A stretch of 64,000 nt of DNA from assembly GCA_023014485.1 (NCBI GenBank), contig JAJOZX010009084.1, forward strand, positions 1 through 64,000, written 5' to 3'. The stretch's first letter is position 1. Each line of letters opens with the position of its first letter. Position numbers and translations under genes: made by a program. Positions 9,757-20,949 of the stretch are shown piece after piece. Under the pieces are notes generated by a model that worked only from the letters and a program-made list of their open reading frames with translations, had not been told where the DNA came from and ran no database searches. Origin of the DNA: Bathynomus jamesi. Taxonomy: Eukaryota > Arthropoda > Malacostraca > Isopoda > Cirolanidae.

Positions 9757-10430
9757 GTATTGAAAATCCTGATGTTATGATTGTCACTGAATCTTGGACA
9801 AAATTCAGTACTATAGCAAATAGTCCATTTTGTGAGAGAGATAATACCATTACTTATGAAATTGATGGCTATGAACGTTTTTATTATGAACGTAAATATT
9901 CAGAGGGTGGTGGAGTATTTATTTATGCCAAGACAAATCTGAATCCAGTTGAAGTTACCTCCATTAAAGAAGAAATAGTTGAATCTGTATGGATAGATAT
10001 TGGGCATAAAAATGCCAGGAAAATCAGGATAGGGGGTATCTATAGACCACCTGAGGGATGTTCAGTTGGAGGAATCCCCAAAAGTAGAGAAGAAAATAAG
10101 TAGGCCTATGTAGAAAATAAACTTATTGATGAAATAAATAAAGCAATGACAAGCAATATTATTATTGTTGGAGATTTCAATTATAGGCATTAGACTGGGA
10201 AATATTACAAACACCAGAAAGTAATGAGAGATTCTTAGACTGTATAATTGAGAATGGTTTAACCCAGTTAGTAAAGGAGCCAACCAGGGCTGATGCCATT
10301 CTAGATTTAATTCTAACAAATAATCCAGATACCTTCCAGGATATCTCAGTTTCAGAAACACTAGGTTCAGGTGATCATTGTATCCTTCGGTTTAATATTG
10401 TTTGTAATTCAAGACTAGTAAAAATAAAGT
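9757..10430 (+). pseudogene. LINE endonuclease domain (copy A)
   Basis: Apurinic-type endonuclease. IENPDVMIVTESWTKF covers the catalytic E of the E-T/S-W motif; next come ITYEIDGYERFYYER and GGGVFIYAKTNL. After a frameshift near 10080 the sequence gives IIIVGDFNY, then LILTNNPDTF and LGSGDHCIL, the last being the S/G-D-H motif. The first conserved block (NARS) is missing because the 5' end is cut. Confidence 0.82.
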
Positions 10431-11445
10431 AGAAATCCCAGATTTCAAAAAAAATATAAATGTACTAGTAAATGATCTGTGTCTAATAAATTGAACAGAT
10501 ATTCTACAGCCTGAACAGACAGTAACTAGTATGTGGGAAAAATTTAAAAGTATAATAATGAACATACAAAGGAAGCATATCCCACAGTGTAAAATCAGAA
10601 CTGGAAAAAATAAAAAACAACCTTGGATAAACTGCAATGTAAAAAGAGCAATCAGAGAAAAACAAAAGCATTTCATAAATTCAAAAGAACTAAAAATGGC
10701 AGACTCTGAAATATATATAAAAGTAAAAGAAGCATTTGCAAGAAAGCAATCAGATAGCAAATGAGACCTGGAAAAATGTCTGGCCAAGAACTCAAAAAAC
10801 AATCCTAAGAAGTTTTTCAGTCACTTCAATTTGAAAAGTAGAGTGAAAAAGAAAATTGGAATCCTCCATATAGATGATAAAACTATAGATGATGATCTTG
10901 AAATAACTGAAGAACTAAACAAATACTTCTCATCAGTATTCACAAATGAAAATTTAAATAATATTCCTGATCTTATACTACCAGGACAAGATAGAGAAAT
11001 AAATGAATTAAGGGTAGCAAAACTAGATATCCTAAAAGCAATAGATAAATTAAAAATGGAAAAATCTCCAGGGCCAGATGAAATGCATCCAATAGTCATA
11101 AAAGCTGCCAAAAAGAATATAGCACAGGCACTAGAAATTATTTTTAATAAATCATTGATATGTACTCAAATTCCAGAGGATTGGAAGAAAGCAAATGTGG
11201 CTCCAATCTTTAAAAAAGGAAATAGAAACTTGGCAAAAAACTAGAGACCCATCAGCCTCACCTCCATTATTTGCAAATTATTCGAAAGTATCATTAGAGG
11301 TAAAGTTACTGAGTTCCTTGAAGGGTGCAACCTCATAAATGATAGCCAGCATGGCTTTCAAAATGGAAGGACCTGTCTAACCACCTTGATTGAATTTTAT
11401 GGTGGAGTCCTATCGCATTTGGACAATAAAGAGCCAGTAGATATA

Positions 11446-12800
11446 AGGGGTTCCAAAAAACCTTAGCCCCCCCCATTTGCAGCTTACATGTTTACTTATA
11501 TCGAAATAGTTTTTAGTGATTATAAAAATATATAAAATTCTTTATTTATTGCAGGTATTAAAATTACTCTAGCTTATAAAGTGATAATATAATGGCTTCT
11601 CAATTAATTGGTGATTCGGAGAGGCAATGTGTGATAGATCGCATACGAGCAATAACATTTCGGGAAACTTGTGATGCTGGAGCCACCTTTATAACACGTT
11701 CATGGGTTGCCAAAAAGTTGCGAAGAAGTGAGGACTTCATCAAAAGAAATTGGAATAAAACTTTGAATGAATGGGAAATGGATACAACCAAATCTGGGCA
11801 CCCAAATTTGCCACTCTCTCAGGAAACAAAGGCCATCATTGAAAGTGGTATGCGTAAGCGGGAAAACAGCTTGCTAAACTTTCTATAGAGAGATCAAAGT
11901 GTTGAGAGGAAAGATCATTAGTGGTGAGATCATTCAACTGTACCATCATAGGCAAGGTTTAAAGCCTTGGCATGAACTTCCAAAGCCAAGAAAAACTCAA
12001 CTTAACATCGATTACAGAATGGTTTGCCCATTATCTTGAAGATTGGGATGTGGATGATTTCATGCCTTTAGCTGTCTCCAATAAATTTTTTGTTTACGTA
12101 CGTCAGCCTAACTACCAAAATGATCAAGTGTGGGCCACAACACCAGATGATATCGATGACAATGAACATTATCGCAAATTATTAAAAAGTCCAGACTGTG
12201 TTGGTGTGTTTGTTTTGTTCACTGCAAAGAAGCTGAAGCCAAATGGTCAGAGTTGGGATGGACAGTATTTTCGTGATATTATTCTATCCCAGCATGTCAT
12301 TCCTTTTCTAAGAAACCCAAACAATGTTATGGATGTCAATCAGGTCACACTTCTGCACGATAAGGCCCCCTGCTTTAAGGCATTAGCCACTCAACAGTTG
12401 TGCAGAACCATGAGATCGATTTCTTTGGAAATGAAGAATGGCCAGGAAATTCTCCTGACCTGAATGTCTGTGAACACATTGGATCAGTTATAAAGGACAA
12501 GGTTGAATGTCTCTTGTTTCAAGAACCTGCAGCAAATTGATTTTCAAAGGATACAATGACGCAACACATTGAAACTGTTTTAGCAAATTTGCGTAATGAT
12601 CAAGATCTATTCATGTCACTTTTGGCAAGCTACCCAAAGTGAATTCAGGCTGTCTTGGAAGCCAATGGCGGGAATACCAAGTTTTAATTGTTTCTCATTA
12701 AATGCAGGATTAAATTCTCTTTTGTAAGGTATGTTTAGTTTTACTGTACCTCTAATGGTTTAGGCCATAGGCGGGGAGGCTAAGGTTTATTGAAGCCCTG
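11446..12800 (+). mobile_element. Mariner-like element inserted at TA in the LINE
   Basis: A 1355-bp element with ends AGGGGTTCCAAAAAACCTTA and the complement of CAGGGCTTCAATAAACCTTA, flanked by TA at 11444-11445 and 12801-12802. Removing it and one TA restores the LINE frame across V-D-I and Y-L-D-F-A-K. It encodes one decayed transposase. Confidence 0.92.
11592..12686 (+). pseudogene. Mariner-like transposase, catalytically dead
   Basis: The N-terminal part starts MASQLIGDSERQCVIDRIRA and includes a helix-turn-helix (WVAKKLRRSEDFIKRNW). The catalytic part has QNDQVWATTPDDID, then VTLLHDKAPCFKALA with the second Asp, and in another frame EWPGNSPDLNVCEHIGS with the third acid about 33 residues later. 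The position of the first catalytic Asp reads SNKF, so Asp has changed to Asn. A stop at 11886, a frameshift near 12410 and a stop at 12538 complete the inactivation. Confidence 0.85.
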
Positions 12801-14044
12801 TATTATACTTAGATTTTGCAAAGGCATTTGATACTGTTCCTCATGCAAGATTGTTGGTGAAAGTTAGAGCCCATGGTATAAGATGTCATATAGCTGACTG
12901 GATAGAAGAATGGCTGAGAAACAGAAAACAGAGTTCATCTAAATGGAAATAAGTCTACTTGGAGACCCGTATTGAGCGGAGTCCCACAGGGGTCTGTGCT
13001 GGGACCTCTGCTTTTTGTTGTCTATATAAATGATATAGAGAAAGGCCTATCATGTAAAACCTCAAAATTTGCTGATGATACAAAATTAGGCCATAATGTG
13101 AAGTCAGTAGCAGGAGCAATGACAATACAAAAAGACTTAGACAGAGTAACAGCCTGGGCAGATAAGTGGGAGATGAGATTTAATGTTAATAAGCGCAAGG
13201 TTATGCATATTGGGCCAAAAAATCCAGAATTTGAGTACAATATGAATGGATTAAAAATGATGATGAAGAGAAAGACTTGGGTGTCACTGTGACTAATGAA
13301 CTTAAACCCTCAAATCACTGTATGGAAATCAGAAATAAAGCAAATGCTAGACTCAGTCTCATGCAGAGACACATTGAATACATATCACCCAATATTATAA
13401 AGCAACTATATATTTCATATGTGAGACCCCTCCTTGAATACTGTATTCAATTTAATAGTCCCTATTTGATACAAGATATTGAAAAATTGGAAAAAGTACA
13501 GAAATGAGTAACAAGAATGATCCTATCTCTAAGACAATTGACATATAAGGAAAGACTGGCGTATCTAAACATGTTCTCATTAAAAAGGAGGAGGTTAAGG
13601 GGTGATATGATAGAGGTGTATAAAATGATAAAAGGGTTGGATAAGATAGATTTCGATTCTCTCTTCATTAAAGATCACAATAAGCAGATTAGAGGTCATA
13701 GTATTAAATTATTTAAGCCAAGATGTAGAACAAATTTAAGAAAACATAGTTTTACAAACAGAGTAATTAAGTTTGGAACAGTCTGACAGAAGAAGTGGTG
13801 ACTTCAGATACACTTGATTCTTTCAAAAGAAGGTTGGATAGTTTGATGTCTGCAAGGGACATCTGGTGATAATGTCTAAGCCCATTTTTATTGCATGAAT
13901 GGTACTAGTTTATTTCATATATATTATATGCATTTAGGTGATAAATCCCACAGCTCAACACAAGTGTTGTGGGATATATGGAGCAGGAACGGCCCTAGGG
14001 TTGCTGGTGCCCGGGCAAGCTGAACTTTGGCGCCCTTACAAGTA

Positions 14045-14510
14045 CAGGCATCCCCCGTTATACGATTGGGATGCGTCCCTAAAAACCCCATCGTATATCG
14101 AACTGAAGGCCTTATGGGAAAAATAGGGATACATTCCCAAACATTCTGGAAGACCCCAAAATTTGCAGATTCCACTATTATTTTGCTATATATTTTACTG
14201 TTATGTACAAAAAGTGGCAGATAACGACGACACATTCTCGCCAGCTGCCAGGATCTTGTCGGAATTCTTGATCACTGTCGACACAGTGGACTGAGCCAGT
14301 CCAAGAATCTTCGCTATCGAATTAGCCCCTTGTCCATTCTTGTGATGCTTGACAATGTCAAGCTTAACCTCCAAGCTCAAACTCTTGCGAGGCTTCTTAG
14401 CAATACCCGAAGCACCAGCACTTGGCCTTTTCTGAGACATGCTTTCAAGTTGGAGATCGTTAACGCGAAATAAGGCAATCGTAAATCGAAAGATGGGGGT
14501 ACTTTGCCAG
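14045..14510 (-). mobile_element. Tigger/pogo relic nested in the hAT MITE
   Basis: Begins CAGGCATCCCCCGTTATACG, characteristic of Tigger ends; the opposite end near 14510 (complement CTGGCAAAGTACCCCC) is only a weak match. About 470 bp remain, holding the first part of the transposase gene, so most of the coding region has been deleted. Confidence 0.7.
14201..14440 (-). pseudogene. Tigger/CENP-B-type transposase, N-terminal fragment
   Basis: The minus-strand frame starts MSQKRPSAGASGIAKKPRKS and continues LEVKLDIVKHHKNGQGANSI and LGLAQSTVSTVIKNSDKIL, the CENP-B-type N-terminal helix-turn-helix found in pogo/Tigger transposases. It stops after 79 codons. The HTH_Tnp_Tc5 and DDE domains are absent. 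Confidence 0.85.
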
Positions 14511-15260
14511 GCGTATGTAATTTGTGCTCAACGCTCACCTATGCGGCCACATCAACCCATGTGACATGTCATCCCATGTCGGGCCAAACTGACCTTAGCT
14601 TTACTGGTAGTCTCTAATGCTATTGGCTAATATAATGTTATAATCCCTGAAAATTTTACTCCACATCAGGAAATTTTCACATTTGACTTTTATTTCATTT
14701 ATTTATTTTTAGATTTTTCGCTTTGTATTTGGAAGATCCCAAACGCATGACGTGGCGCCCCTTAGCACGTGGCGCCCCGGGCAACTGCCCGAGTTGCCGG
14801 TACCTTGAGCCGGCCCTGATAGGGAGGCAGCATCTTGGGTTAGGGGATACTCTCTGTCCTTACACACCCAATTTAAAGAGATTTCCTCTGCTGAGCGGTG
14901 CCCCCCATAGTACTGTGAGGTATTGAAAAAGTCATGATCTTCACTTGCCCCACAAACACCTTTAAATGGGAGACCCAAAATGGGTGCACACACATTTCTA
15001 CATTACTGTACAGTCTTTACAGCCACACCTACACTTTTCCTCCTAAGTATATATATTGTAATGTATATGGTTGTAAATTGTGACTTGGTCCGCAATTGAT
15101 ATGGACCATGACTTATTTTTGGTTGTCAAGGTACTGGTATTGATGGGTACCGTAATGAAATTGACTGGATTCTTTGGATCTGATATATTTGCATGTCAGT
15201 TATAAATAGATATAGAGTGTAACATATTTGTGGATAGTAGCCTATTATGACTTTGATCCT

Positions 15261-15904
15261 CTGGATCCAGAGTGTCTTCTCTAGTTTTAAATTGATAATT
15301 AATTAGTTTTAAATTGAAAATTAGTTTTGTAAAAATTGGTTGTTGCCAATGTACAGGCAGTTTTTACATAGTGGAGCCACCTCGTTGGGCCGAAGTGGCC
15401 CCTAGTGTGCCCACTATAAAAATTTCTTATGTTCTTAATGAAACATATGAGGCCTTCCGTACAACAAGGGTGAGCCCGCCATTTTTTAAAAAAGAGATGT
15501 TGGCATTCAAAGTTTGAGATATAATAAATTGCCATAACTTCGCTAAATATTAAGTTAGCACAATAAATGAGAGTTTATTCTTAAGATGTTTCATTGAAGA
15601 ATACGTTAATATAGATGTGAAAACAATAAAACAAGTTTTGAGACTCATGGCAGGCTTGCCCTTATCGTGCCGAATGCCTCATATATCAATCAATAGAGCA
15701 GAAAAAATGGTGCAAGCAGCTATGTATCATTTTGAAAATATTAGAAAATAACAAAGTTATGACACTATGAAGATGTTACTAGATTATTCACTTTTCCAGG
15801 AGATTTGATAACAGGCAAAATAATAATAATAATAATAGGTGCCCTAACAGTAACGCCTGAAAGTTGTACTGTGTATAATAATAATAATCTTACTAATAAT
15901 AAAT
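15261..15904 (+). other. Unassigned repeat sequence between two LINEs
   Basis: No known gene. An open stretch around 15555-15750 ends RAEKMVQAAMYHFENIRK, and the same peptide is encoded on the minus strand at 19067-19140. The underlying 110-bp DNA (15668-15781) is inverted at 19036-19134, on the far side of the LINE at 15905-18810. A short (AAT)n tract lies at 15823-15840 and another near 15880. Confidence 0.6.
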
Positions 15905-15935
15905 TCTCTATCAGTCATGTTGGATAACTTGTTGA

Positions 15936-16640
15936 AAATAGTCTCATATAATGTAAGGTCAGTGAGGAAATTCAACTGTAGATGTTCATAAAATCTGCGA
16001 CAGTGCAGATTTGATACTCCTGCAGGAGCGCTGGCTACCTAAACAAGAGCTAAAATTCCTCTCTATCATCCATGATGACTTTATGTACCATGTGTCATCA
16101 GCAGTAGACTTGTTAGATGAATTAATGTACAGTAGGCCTTTTGGCGGTGTTGCTTTCAAGGAAAAATTTGTCAAAACATATAAATTTTTAACAAGCATTA
16201 ATGTAAGGTTGTTAGGCATTGAATTACAAGTGAACAATGATTGCATATTAATTGTAAACTGCTATTTACCATACAACAACAGCAGTAATCTAGATGAATA
16301 CATTGATTTGCTGTACAAAATTAAGTCATTAACAGATAACCCCAAATATTCTCACTGTATAATTCTTTGTAGAATTGGGTAACATGTGTGAGTCAGCCAA
16401 TTTAAGTATAGTGATGTAGATATATTAGGGGTAGCCAGTGGTAATTTTACATACATTAGTGATATGATTGGTACCACCAGGTGGATTGATCATTGTTTCA
16501 CTAGTAATAATCTAAAGGATCGAATTGTTAGAGTTCATATTCTGCATGATTTCTTTCTTTCTGATCATAGACCATTAGAAATATTAATTAACGTTACCAA
16601 TTTATGTGCAACACGACTTAACAAGAACTCAATAGGTAAG
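15936..16640 (+). pseudogene. LINE B endonuclease domain
   Basis: KIVSYNVRS gives the first conserved block. ILLQERWLPKQELKFL holds the catalytic E; RPFGGVAFKEKF and LIVNCYLPYNNSSNLDEY follow. The second piece has TRWIDHCFTSNN and FLSDHRPLEILI, the terminal S-D-H block. A frame break lies near 16378-16460. Confidence 0.82.
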
Positions 16641-16884
16641 AATAATCGCGTTGATTGGTCCAATGTTAATATACAGCAGAAAATAGAATACAAGGACAGA
16701 ACAAGTCACCTCTTTAATAATTTAGAAATTTTGCACCTTGCTGTAATAATCCTTGCTCAAATGATTCTCAAGTGCTGTAAACTCATAGATAGGTATTATA
16801 GTAAGATAATATCCCTGTTAAGAGAAGCAGGAAGCCCCCTGATTAAATCTTGCAACTATCATACTAAGATTATTCCTGGATGGA

Positions 16885-18540
16885 ATGATTTTATTGCCCC
16901 CCCTGAAGAGGGAATCGAAAGACACCTATGATTTGTGGTGCTTTCATGATAGACCCAGATTAGGACCAGTATACATGAATATGTGTAGAAGTCGGGGTCA
17001 CTATAAGGCGGCCATAAGGCGATGTAAACAGGAAGAAGAGTCTATTCGAGCATCAAAAGCCTGTGAAGTTCGCATAAATAATAATGATAAAAAATTTTGT
17101 AAATTTGTTAAGAATCAAATAGGTGTCAAAAATGTCCTCCCTCCGACAATTGATGGGGTGTTGGGGGAGGATGAAATTGCAAGGCTGTGGAAAAACCACT
17201 ACTCTAACATTCTTAACAGTGTGAGTAGGGATAATCTTAAGATAGATTGCAGCAAAATGATTGTGCGAGGGACAAGGGAAAATACTTTATCATTTTCTGA
17301 AGTAAAGAGGTTAATTAAAGAGTTAGACTTGTTCTGCATCAGGGGTAGATGACTTATCGAATGAGCACCTAAAATATGAAAATGACAGTATGTCTGCATA
17401 TATCATTGCTCCTATCAGCCATGCTTGCTCATAGCTATATCCCTGCAGAGTTCATGAGGGTATATATCTTGCCCCTGGTCAAAAATAAGTACGGAGACAT
17501 TCTGTTCAGCAATAATTATAGGCCTATTGCTGTCACTTCCTCCTTCTTGAAACTACTAGAAAAACTATTGTTACTCTGATTAAATGATTTCCTATGGACA
17601 TCTAATCAGTTTGGCTTTAGCAGGTCCCACTCAACTGACCTGTGTATCTATGTACTTAAAGAAACAATATCTAAATACATTGACAGTAATTCAACTATTT
17701 ATAGCTGTTTCCTAGATATAAGTAAGGCATAGGATAGGGTGAACCACAATATTTTATTTGCAAAACTAGAAGACAGGAAGGTTCCCATGTACATATTAAA
17801 TTTATTAATTTATTGAAATTTGGTATTCCCACCAATCTTTCACCATTAGGTGGGGCAATGTACTATCCGAGTGTTTTGGCTCCTCTTGCGGGGTGAGACA
17901 AGGCTCCTTGCTCAACCCTATGCTGTTTAATGTGTATATTGACGGATTAATTGCTTCACTTAATGAGGCAACAGTGGGATTTTGTATGGATAACACAAGG
18001 ATAAATAACTTAGTTTATGCCGATGATATGGTGGTAATAAGTCCCTCTGTTAAAGGTCTGGATCAGCTACTAAACATCTGCGAAGTGTATTCACAGAAAC
18101 ATTCTTTTTAATGTTACAAAAACTAAGGTTATGCAGTTTCCTCCTAAAAGCTGTAATCAGCCAGCTGATATAAGGTTTAAAATGAATGGTGAAGTAATTG
18201 AGGAAGTACAAGATTTTAAGTATTTGGGTCAAACTATTACCAGCTCATTGAGTGATGACTTGGATATAAGAAAACAATTTTGAAGCCTGTTTGCTAAAGC
18301 GAATATGACTATAAGGAACTTTTGATTCTGTACAAGTGAAGCTAAAGACACACTCTTTCGTACTTTCTGCAGTAATATATATGGACAGCAACTCTGGGTG
18401 AATTATAAAGGTTCTGGCAGAATCCTAAATTTGCTGTACAACAGGTCTTTTAGTCTCTTACATAAATTACCCTTGAGATGCTCAGCTTCGCAAATGCTTG
18501 CTACCTGCAATGTCCTGAGCTTCCCGGAGGTAGGTAACAA
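16885..18540 (+). pseudogene. LINE B reverse transcriptase
   Basis: Pieces in order: a pre-RT region with NKKFCKFVKNQIGVKNVLPP-like sequence, YILPLVKNKYGDILFSNNYR and PIAVTSSFLKLLEKLL, QFGFSRSHSTDLCIYVL, LDISKA followed by a stop, VRQGSLLNPMLFNVYIDGLI, NNLVYADDMVVISPSVKGLD (the catalytic Y-A-D-D), and QDFKYLGQTITSSLSDDLD. Frame breaks and stops near 17352, 17579, 17731 and 18110 show it is inactive. Confidence 0.85.
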
Positions 18541-18824
18541 GACATGCTCAACACAGTCTAATGCAAAGAATTAAAAAATCAACCAACCCAATCATCCAAG
18601 CTATCCATGAGTCCTGCCATTTATCCTCTAAGCTATGGACTTCTTGGTACGAAAACATCTGTCTGTAGCTCCACTTAACTTCGACAGTGCAGTATTATTT
18701 CTAATCAATTGTATATATTTCTATACTTAGTATATGAACTGTCATTGTATTAATAATAATTGTCATATGGACTATAGTCTGCCAATAAACCTTTTCATTT
18801 TCATTCGTTTTCATTTTCTATTGT

Positions 18825-19026
18825 AGCTTACACCATTTGGATCTTTTCCATTTCATGTACTGTTTCCAATTTTGTTGAAAATAAGATATTTAATGTACGC
18901 CCTAACCAATCATCAAGGGCGTACAGTTGACCTAACTGTGCATTCAGTTAACCTACATTAAATATCTTATTTTCAACAAAATTGGAAACAGTACATGAAA
19001 CGGAAAAGATGCAAATGGTGTAAGCT
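18825..19026. repeat. Palindrome with 73-nt arms
   Basis: Arms 18825-18897 and 18954-19026 are complementary with two or three mismatches (AGCTTACACCATTTG to its complement). The 56-nt spacer contains CCTAACCAATCATCAAGGGC and ACAGTTGACCTAAC, which recur at 20184-20227 (inverted) and 30663-30700. No coding capacity; transcribed RNA would form a long hairpin. Confidence 0.92.
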
Positions 19027-19480
19027 ATGATAAGCCTAGTAACATCTTCATAATGTCATAACTTTGTTATTTTCTAATATTTTCAAAATGATACATAGCT
19101 GCTTGCACCATTTTTTCAGCTCTATCGATTGATATATGTTTCGTTACTGTAGCATGTTTCATGGCAATGTGGGGTGTCTTGTAAAGTTTTACTAAAATTT
19201 TAATAAGCCCAGAGGGTCTAGTCATGAGGCAGAGGCCAGACCAACTTATGGAGATATTGCAGTTCAAGTTTGGCCTAGGCCTGAATATAATACTGTAAAT
19301 GAGGCTGAAAATCAGAAACAGCCTGAACCCACTGTTTTAGTTGGGCCTAAGTTAGCACAAAATAGGCCAAATGAGTGGGAAAAACCAAAGAAAACCTGGA
19401 AACTTAGGATTTTAAAGCCAAATGAAAATGTTTTTATAGAATTAACAAATTAACAAATAGGGTAATTATGTCACAAATGA
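19027..19480 (-). repeat. Unassigned repeat, partly inverted copy of 15668-15781
   Basis: 19036-19134 is the reverse complement of 15668-15781 with few differences. The minus-strand frame 19267-19067 ends with the same peptide (RAEKMVQAAMYHFENIRK) as the plus-strand copy near 15750, so the repeat may once have been coding. I do not recognise the product. 19270-19480 shows nothing identifiable. Confidence 0.55.
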
Positions 19481-19935
19481 CATGGCCTGAAGTTGAAATA
19501 AAAAATATATTTTTCTTGTGTATTTTGGTGTGCTCTGTTCAAATATAACCTCCATTTCCTGTGCAAATGGAAAGCAATATGTTTATTTGTACATTACTTC
19601 AGAGTCTTATTTCTTAATTTCTGGTCATGTGGATAGCAATATATTAACAAAAAATTATGAAACCTAACTAAACCTGATGCTAACAAGGGGGCTCTGCCCC
19701 CTTGACCCCGCTAATAACGTAAAGTTTGTTCCTGATATTATGAAATATGACTCCAAAATAATATAAACAAATTCTTATTTCTTTACATTTGCACAGGAAA
19801 TGAAGGTTATATTTGAACAAAGCGTGGTCATTATGCAGAAAATGACATGGCCTTAAGTTGAAATAAAAAATATATTTTTCTAGTGTATTTTTGTGTGCTC
19901 TGTTCAAATATAACCTTCATTTCTTGTACAAACTA
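19481..19935. repeat. Hairpin-family modules, copies 1 and 2
   Basis: 19484-19565 is a left arm containing TGTGCTCTGTTCAAAT and a CTCCATTTCC block; 19787-19838 is its complement, separated by about 220 bp. A second left arm begins at 19846. Each arm starts with GACATGGCCT(G/T)AAGTTGAAA. The same arm sequence recurs at 20387-20600, 34454-34650 and 37289-38003. Confidence 0.85.
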
Positions 19936-20386
19936 TTGTAGAAAATAATAATAATAATAATAATAATATATATATTTAGTGTATTTGTAGTTGGGGGTGG
20001 TATGACATCATGTTACTCTGCAACTTAGTTTGTTGGTTTCTGTTCTGGCTATTTTTTTTTCTAATTGGATTCAGTTTGGTGGTGTTTGTGATAGAATTAT
20101 GATCGAGCCATTTGTGTGGTTTCGACTTTGAGAACTTGATTCATCATGTGCCCTAGATGATTAATTAAATGATTAATTGAATGCCCGGTTAGGTCAACTG
20201 TATGCCCTTGATGATTGGTTAGGTTAAGTCATGATATTTTCGTTAGTTTAAACAAAAATGATGAGAGCAAACTTTTCTGGTTAATTTTGAGGTGTTTTGC
20301 ACGTTTCCTGTGGCAATGTCTCGTTTACGAGATCTTGTAATATGAACATGTTCGTGTTCGGTTATGCTTTATTGTATAAAATGCAG
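19936..20386. other. Non-coding stretch with (AAT)n and a TTAGG-type motif
   Basis: An (AAT)n/(TA)n tract at 19946-19975 is followed by AT-rich sequence. 20184-20227 contains GGTTAGGTCAACTGTATGCC, the complement of the spacer motif of the 18825-19026 palindrome. No gene is seen. Confidence 0.6.
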
Positions 20387-20640
20387 TCAAAAATATATTT
20401 TTCAAGTGTATTTTGGTGTGCTTTTTTCGAATATGACCTTTGTTTTTTGTACAAATGAACAGAAATACAGTTGTCATTGCATGGCCCAAACACATATTTC
20501 TGTTCATTTGCACAAGAAATGAAGGTTATATTTGAACAGAGCACACCAAAATACACTAGAAAAATATATTTTTTATTTCAACTTCAGGCCATGTCATTTT
20601 CTGCATAATGACCCAAATAGCACCAAAATACACTAGAAAA
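20387..20640. repeat. Hairpin-family palindrome, copy 3
   Basis: 20387-20577 folds back on itself: AAAAATATATTTTTC with GTGTATTTTGGTGTGC on the left and GCACACCAAAATACAC with GAAAAATATATTTTT on the right, and an inner GAACAGAAATA/TATTTCTGTTC pair. The right arm ends with the family terminus (complement of GACATGGCCTGAAGTTG), and a further partial arm (CACCAAAATACACTAGAAAA) lies at 20622-20641. Confidence 0.88.
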
Positions 20641-20949
20641 ATGTATTTTAAGGAAAGATATAAGGCCTAATAGATAAACTAACCTTGAATTATTCTGTGG
20701 GTGGATAGAGAAGGGCAGCTTGCTTGAGGAAAGCATGAAGACACTCCTGCTGTGGTGCTTATTAATAAATAAATAACAGGCAAAATACTGGGAATAGTCA
20801 CACCCTTCGCACAACAACAACATACACATACAAAACTGATCTCTTATGTTCAGACTGAAAGACCTGTGAATGCTCATACAAAATGACATCATCACTATTT
20901 CCCTATACAAATAGCATAAAATTATACTGTTGGACCAAAAATGTGTGTA

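Larger units (their letters stand above)
10431..13915 (+). pseudogene. LINE reverse transcriptase (copy A), interrupted by a mariner
   Basis: Fragments in several frames cover the whole domain: KSPGPDEMHPIVIKAAKKN, IPEDWKKANVAPIFKKGN, RPISLTSIICKLFES, then LDFAKAFDTVPHARLL just after the mariner, GVPQGSVLGPLLFVVYINDI, KFADDTKLG (the F-A-D-D catalytic pair) and VMHIGPKNPEF. The C-terminal part carries YISYVRPLLEYCIQF, RRRLRGDMIEVYKMIKGLD and NRVIKF. Stops lie at 10765, 11242 and 13507 among others. It cannot be active. Confidence 0.88.
13984..14818. mobile_element. hAT-type MITE (CAGGGCCGGCTCAAGG family), copy 1
   Basis: Ends CAGGAACGGCCCTAGGG and the complement of CAGGGCCGGCTCAAGG, flanked by ATATGGAG (13976-13983) and ATAGGGAG (14819-14826), an 8-bp duplication with one change. 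It lies in the 3' UTR of the LINE. About 300 bp of its right part match the copy at 38346-38839 in inverted orientation. A Tigger relic is nested at 14045-14510. Confidence 0.88.
9757..15260 (+). mobile_element. CR1-like LINE, copy A, 5'-truncated with nested insertions
   Basis: The element starts inside the endonuclease domain where the AGGGCGGA transposon ends, and runs to a 3' UTR that resumes after a nested MITE (14827 onward, GGGAGGCAGCATCTTGGG). The same 3' UTR is present in copy B near 28535. Insertions at 11446-12800 (mariner) and 13984-14818 (hAT MITE) must be removed to read it. Assignment to the CR1/L2 group of the jockey superfamily is by protein motifs and by the esterase ORF1 seen in copy B. 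Confidence 0.85.
15905..18810 (+). mobile_element. LINE B (jockey-superfamily type), decayed
   Basis: A second LINE type unlike copies A and B of the CR1-like family. It runs from an endonuclease start (LKIVSYNVRSVRKF) to a 3' end near 18810 (CAATAAACCTTTTCATTTTC, containing a polyadenylation signal AATAAA). About 2.9 kb long, with at least eight frame breaks. It is flanked by inverted copies of a 110-bp repeat. Confidence 0.82.
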
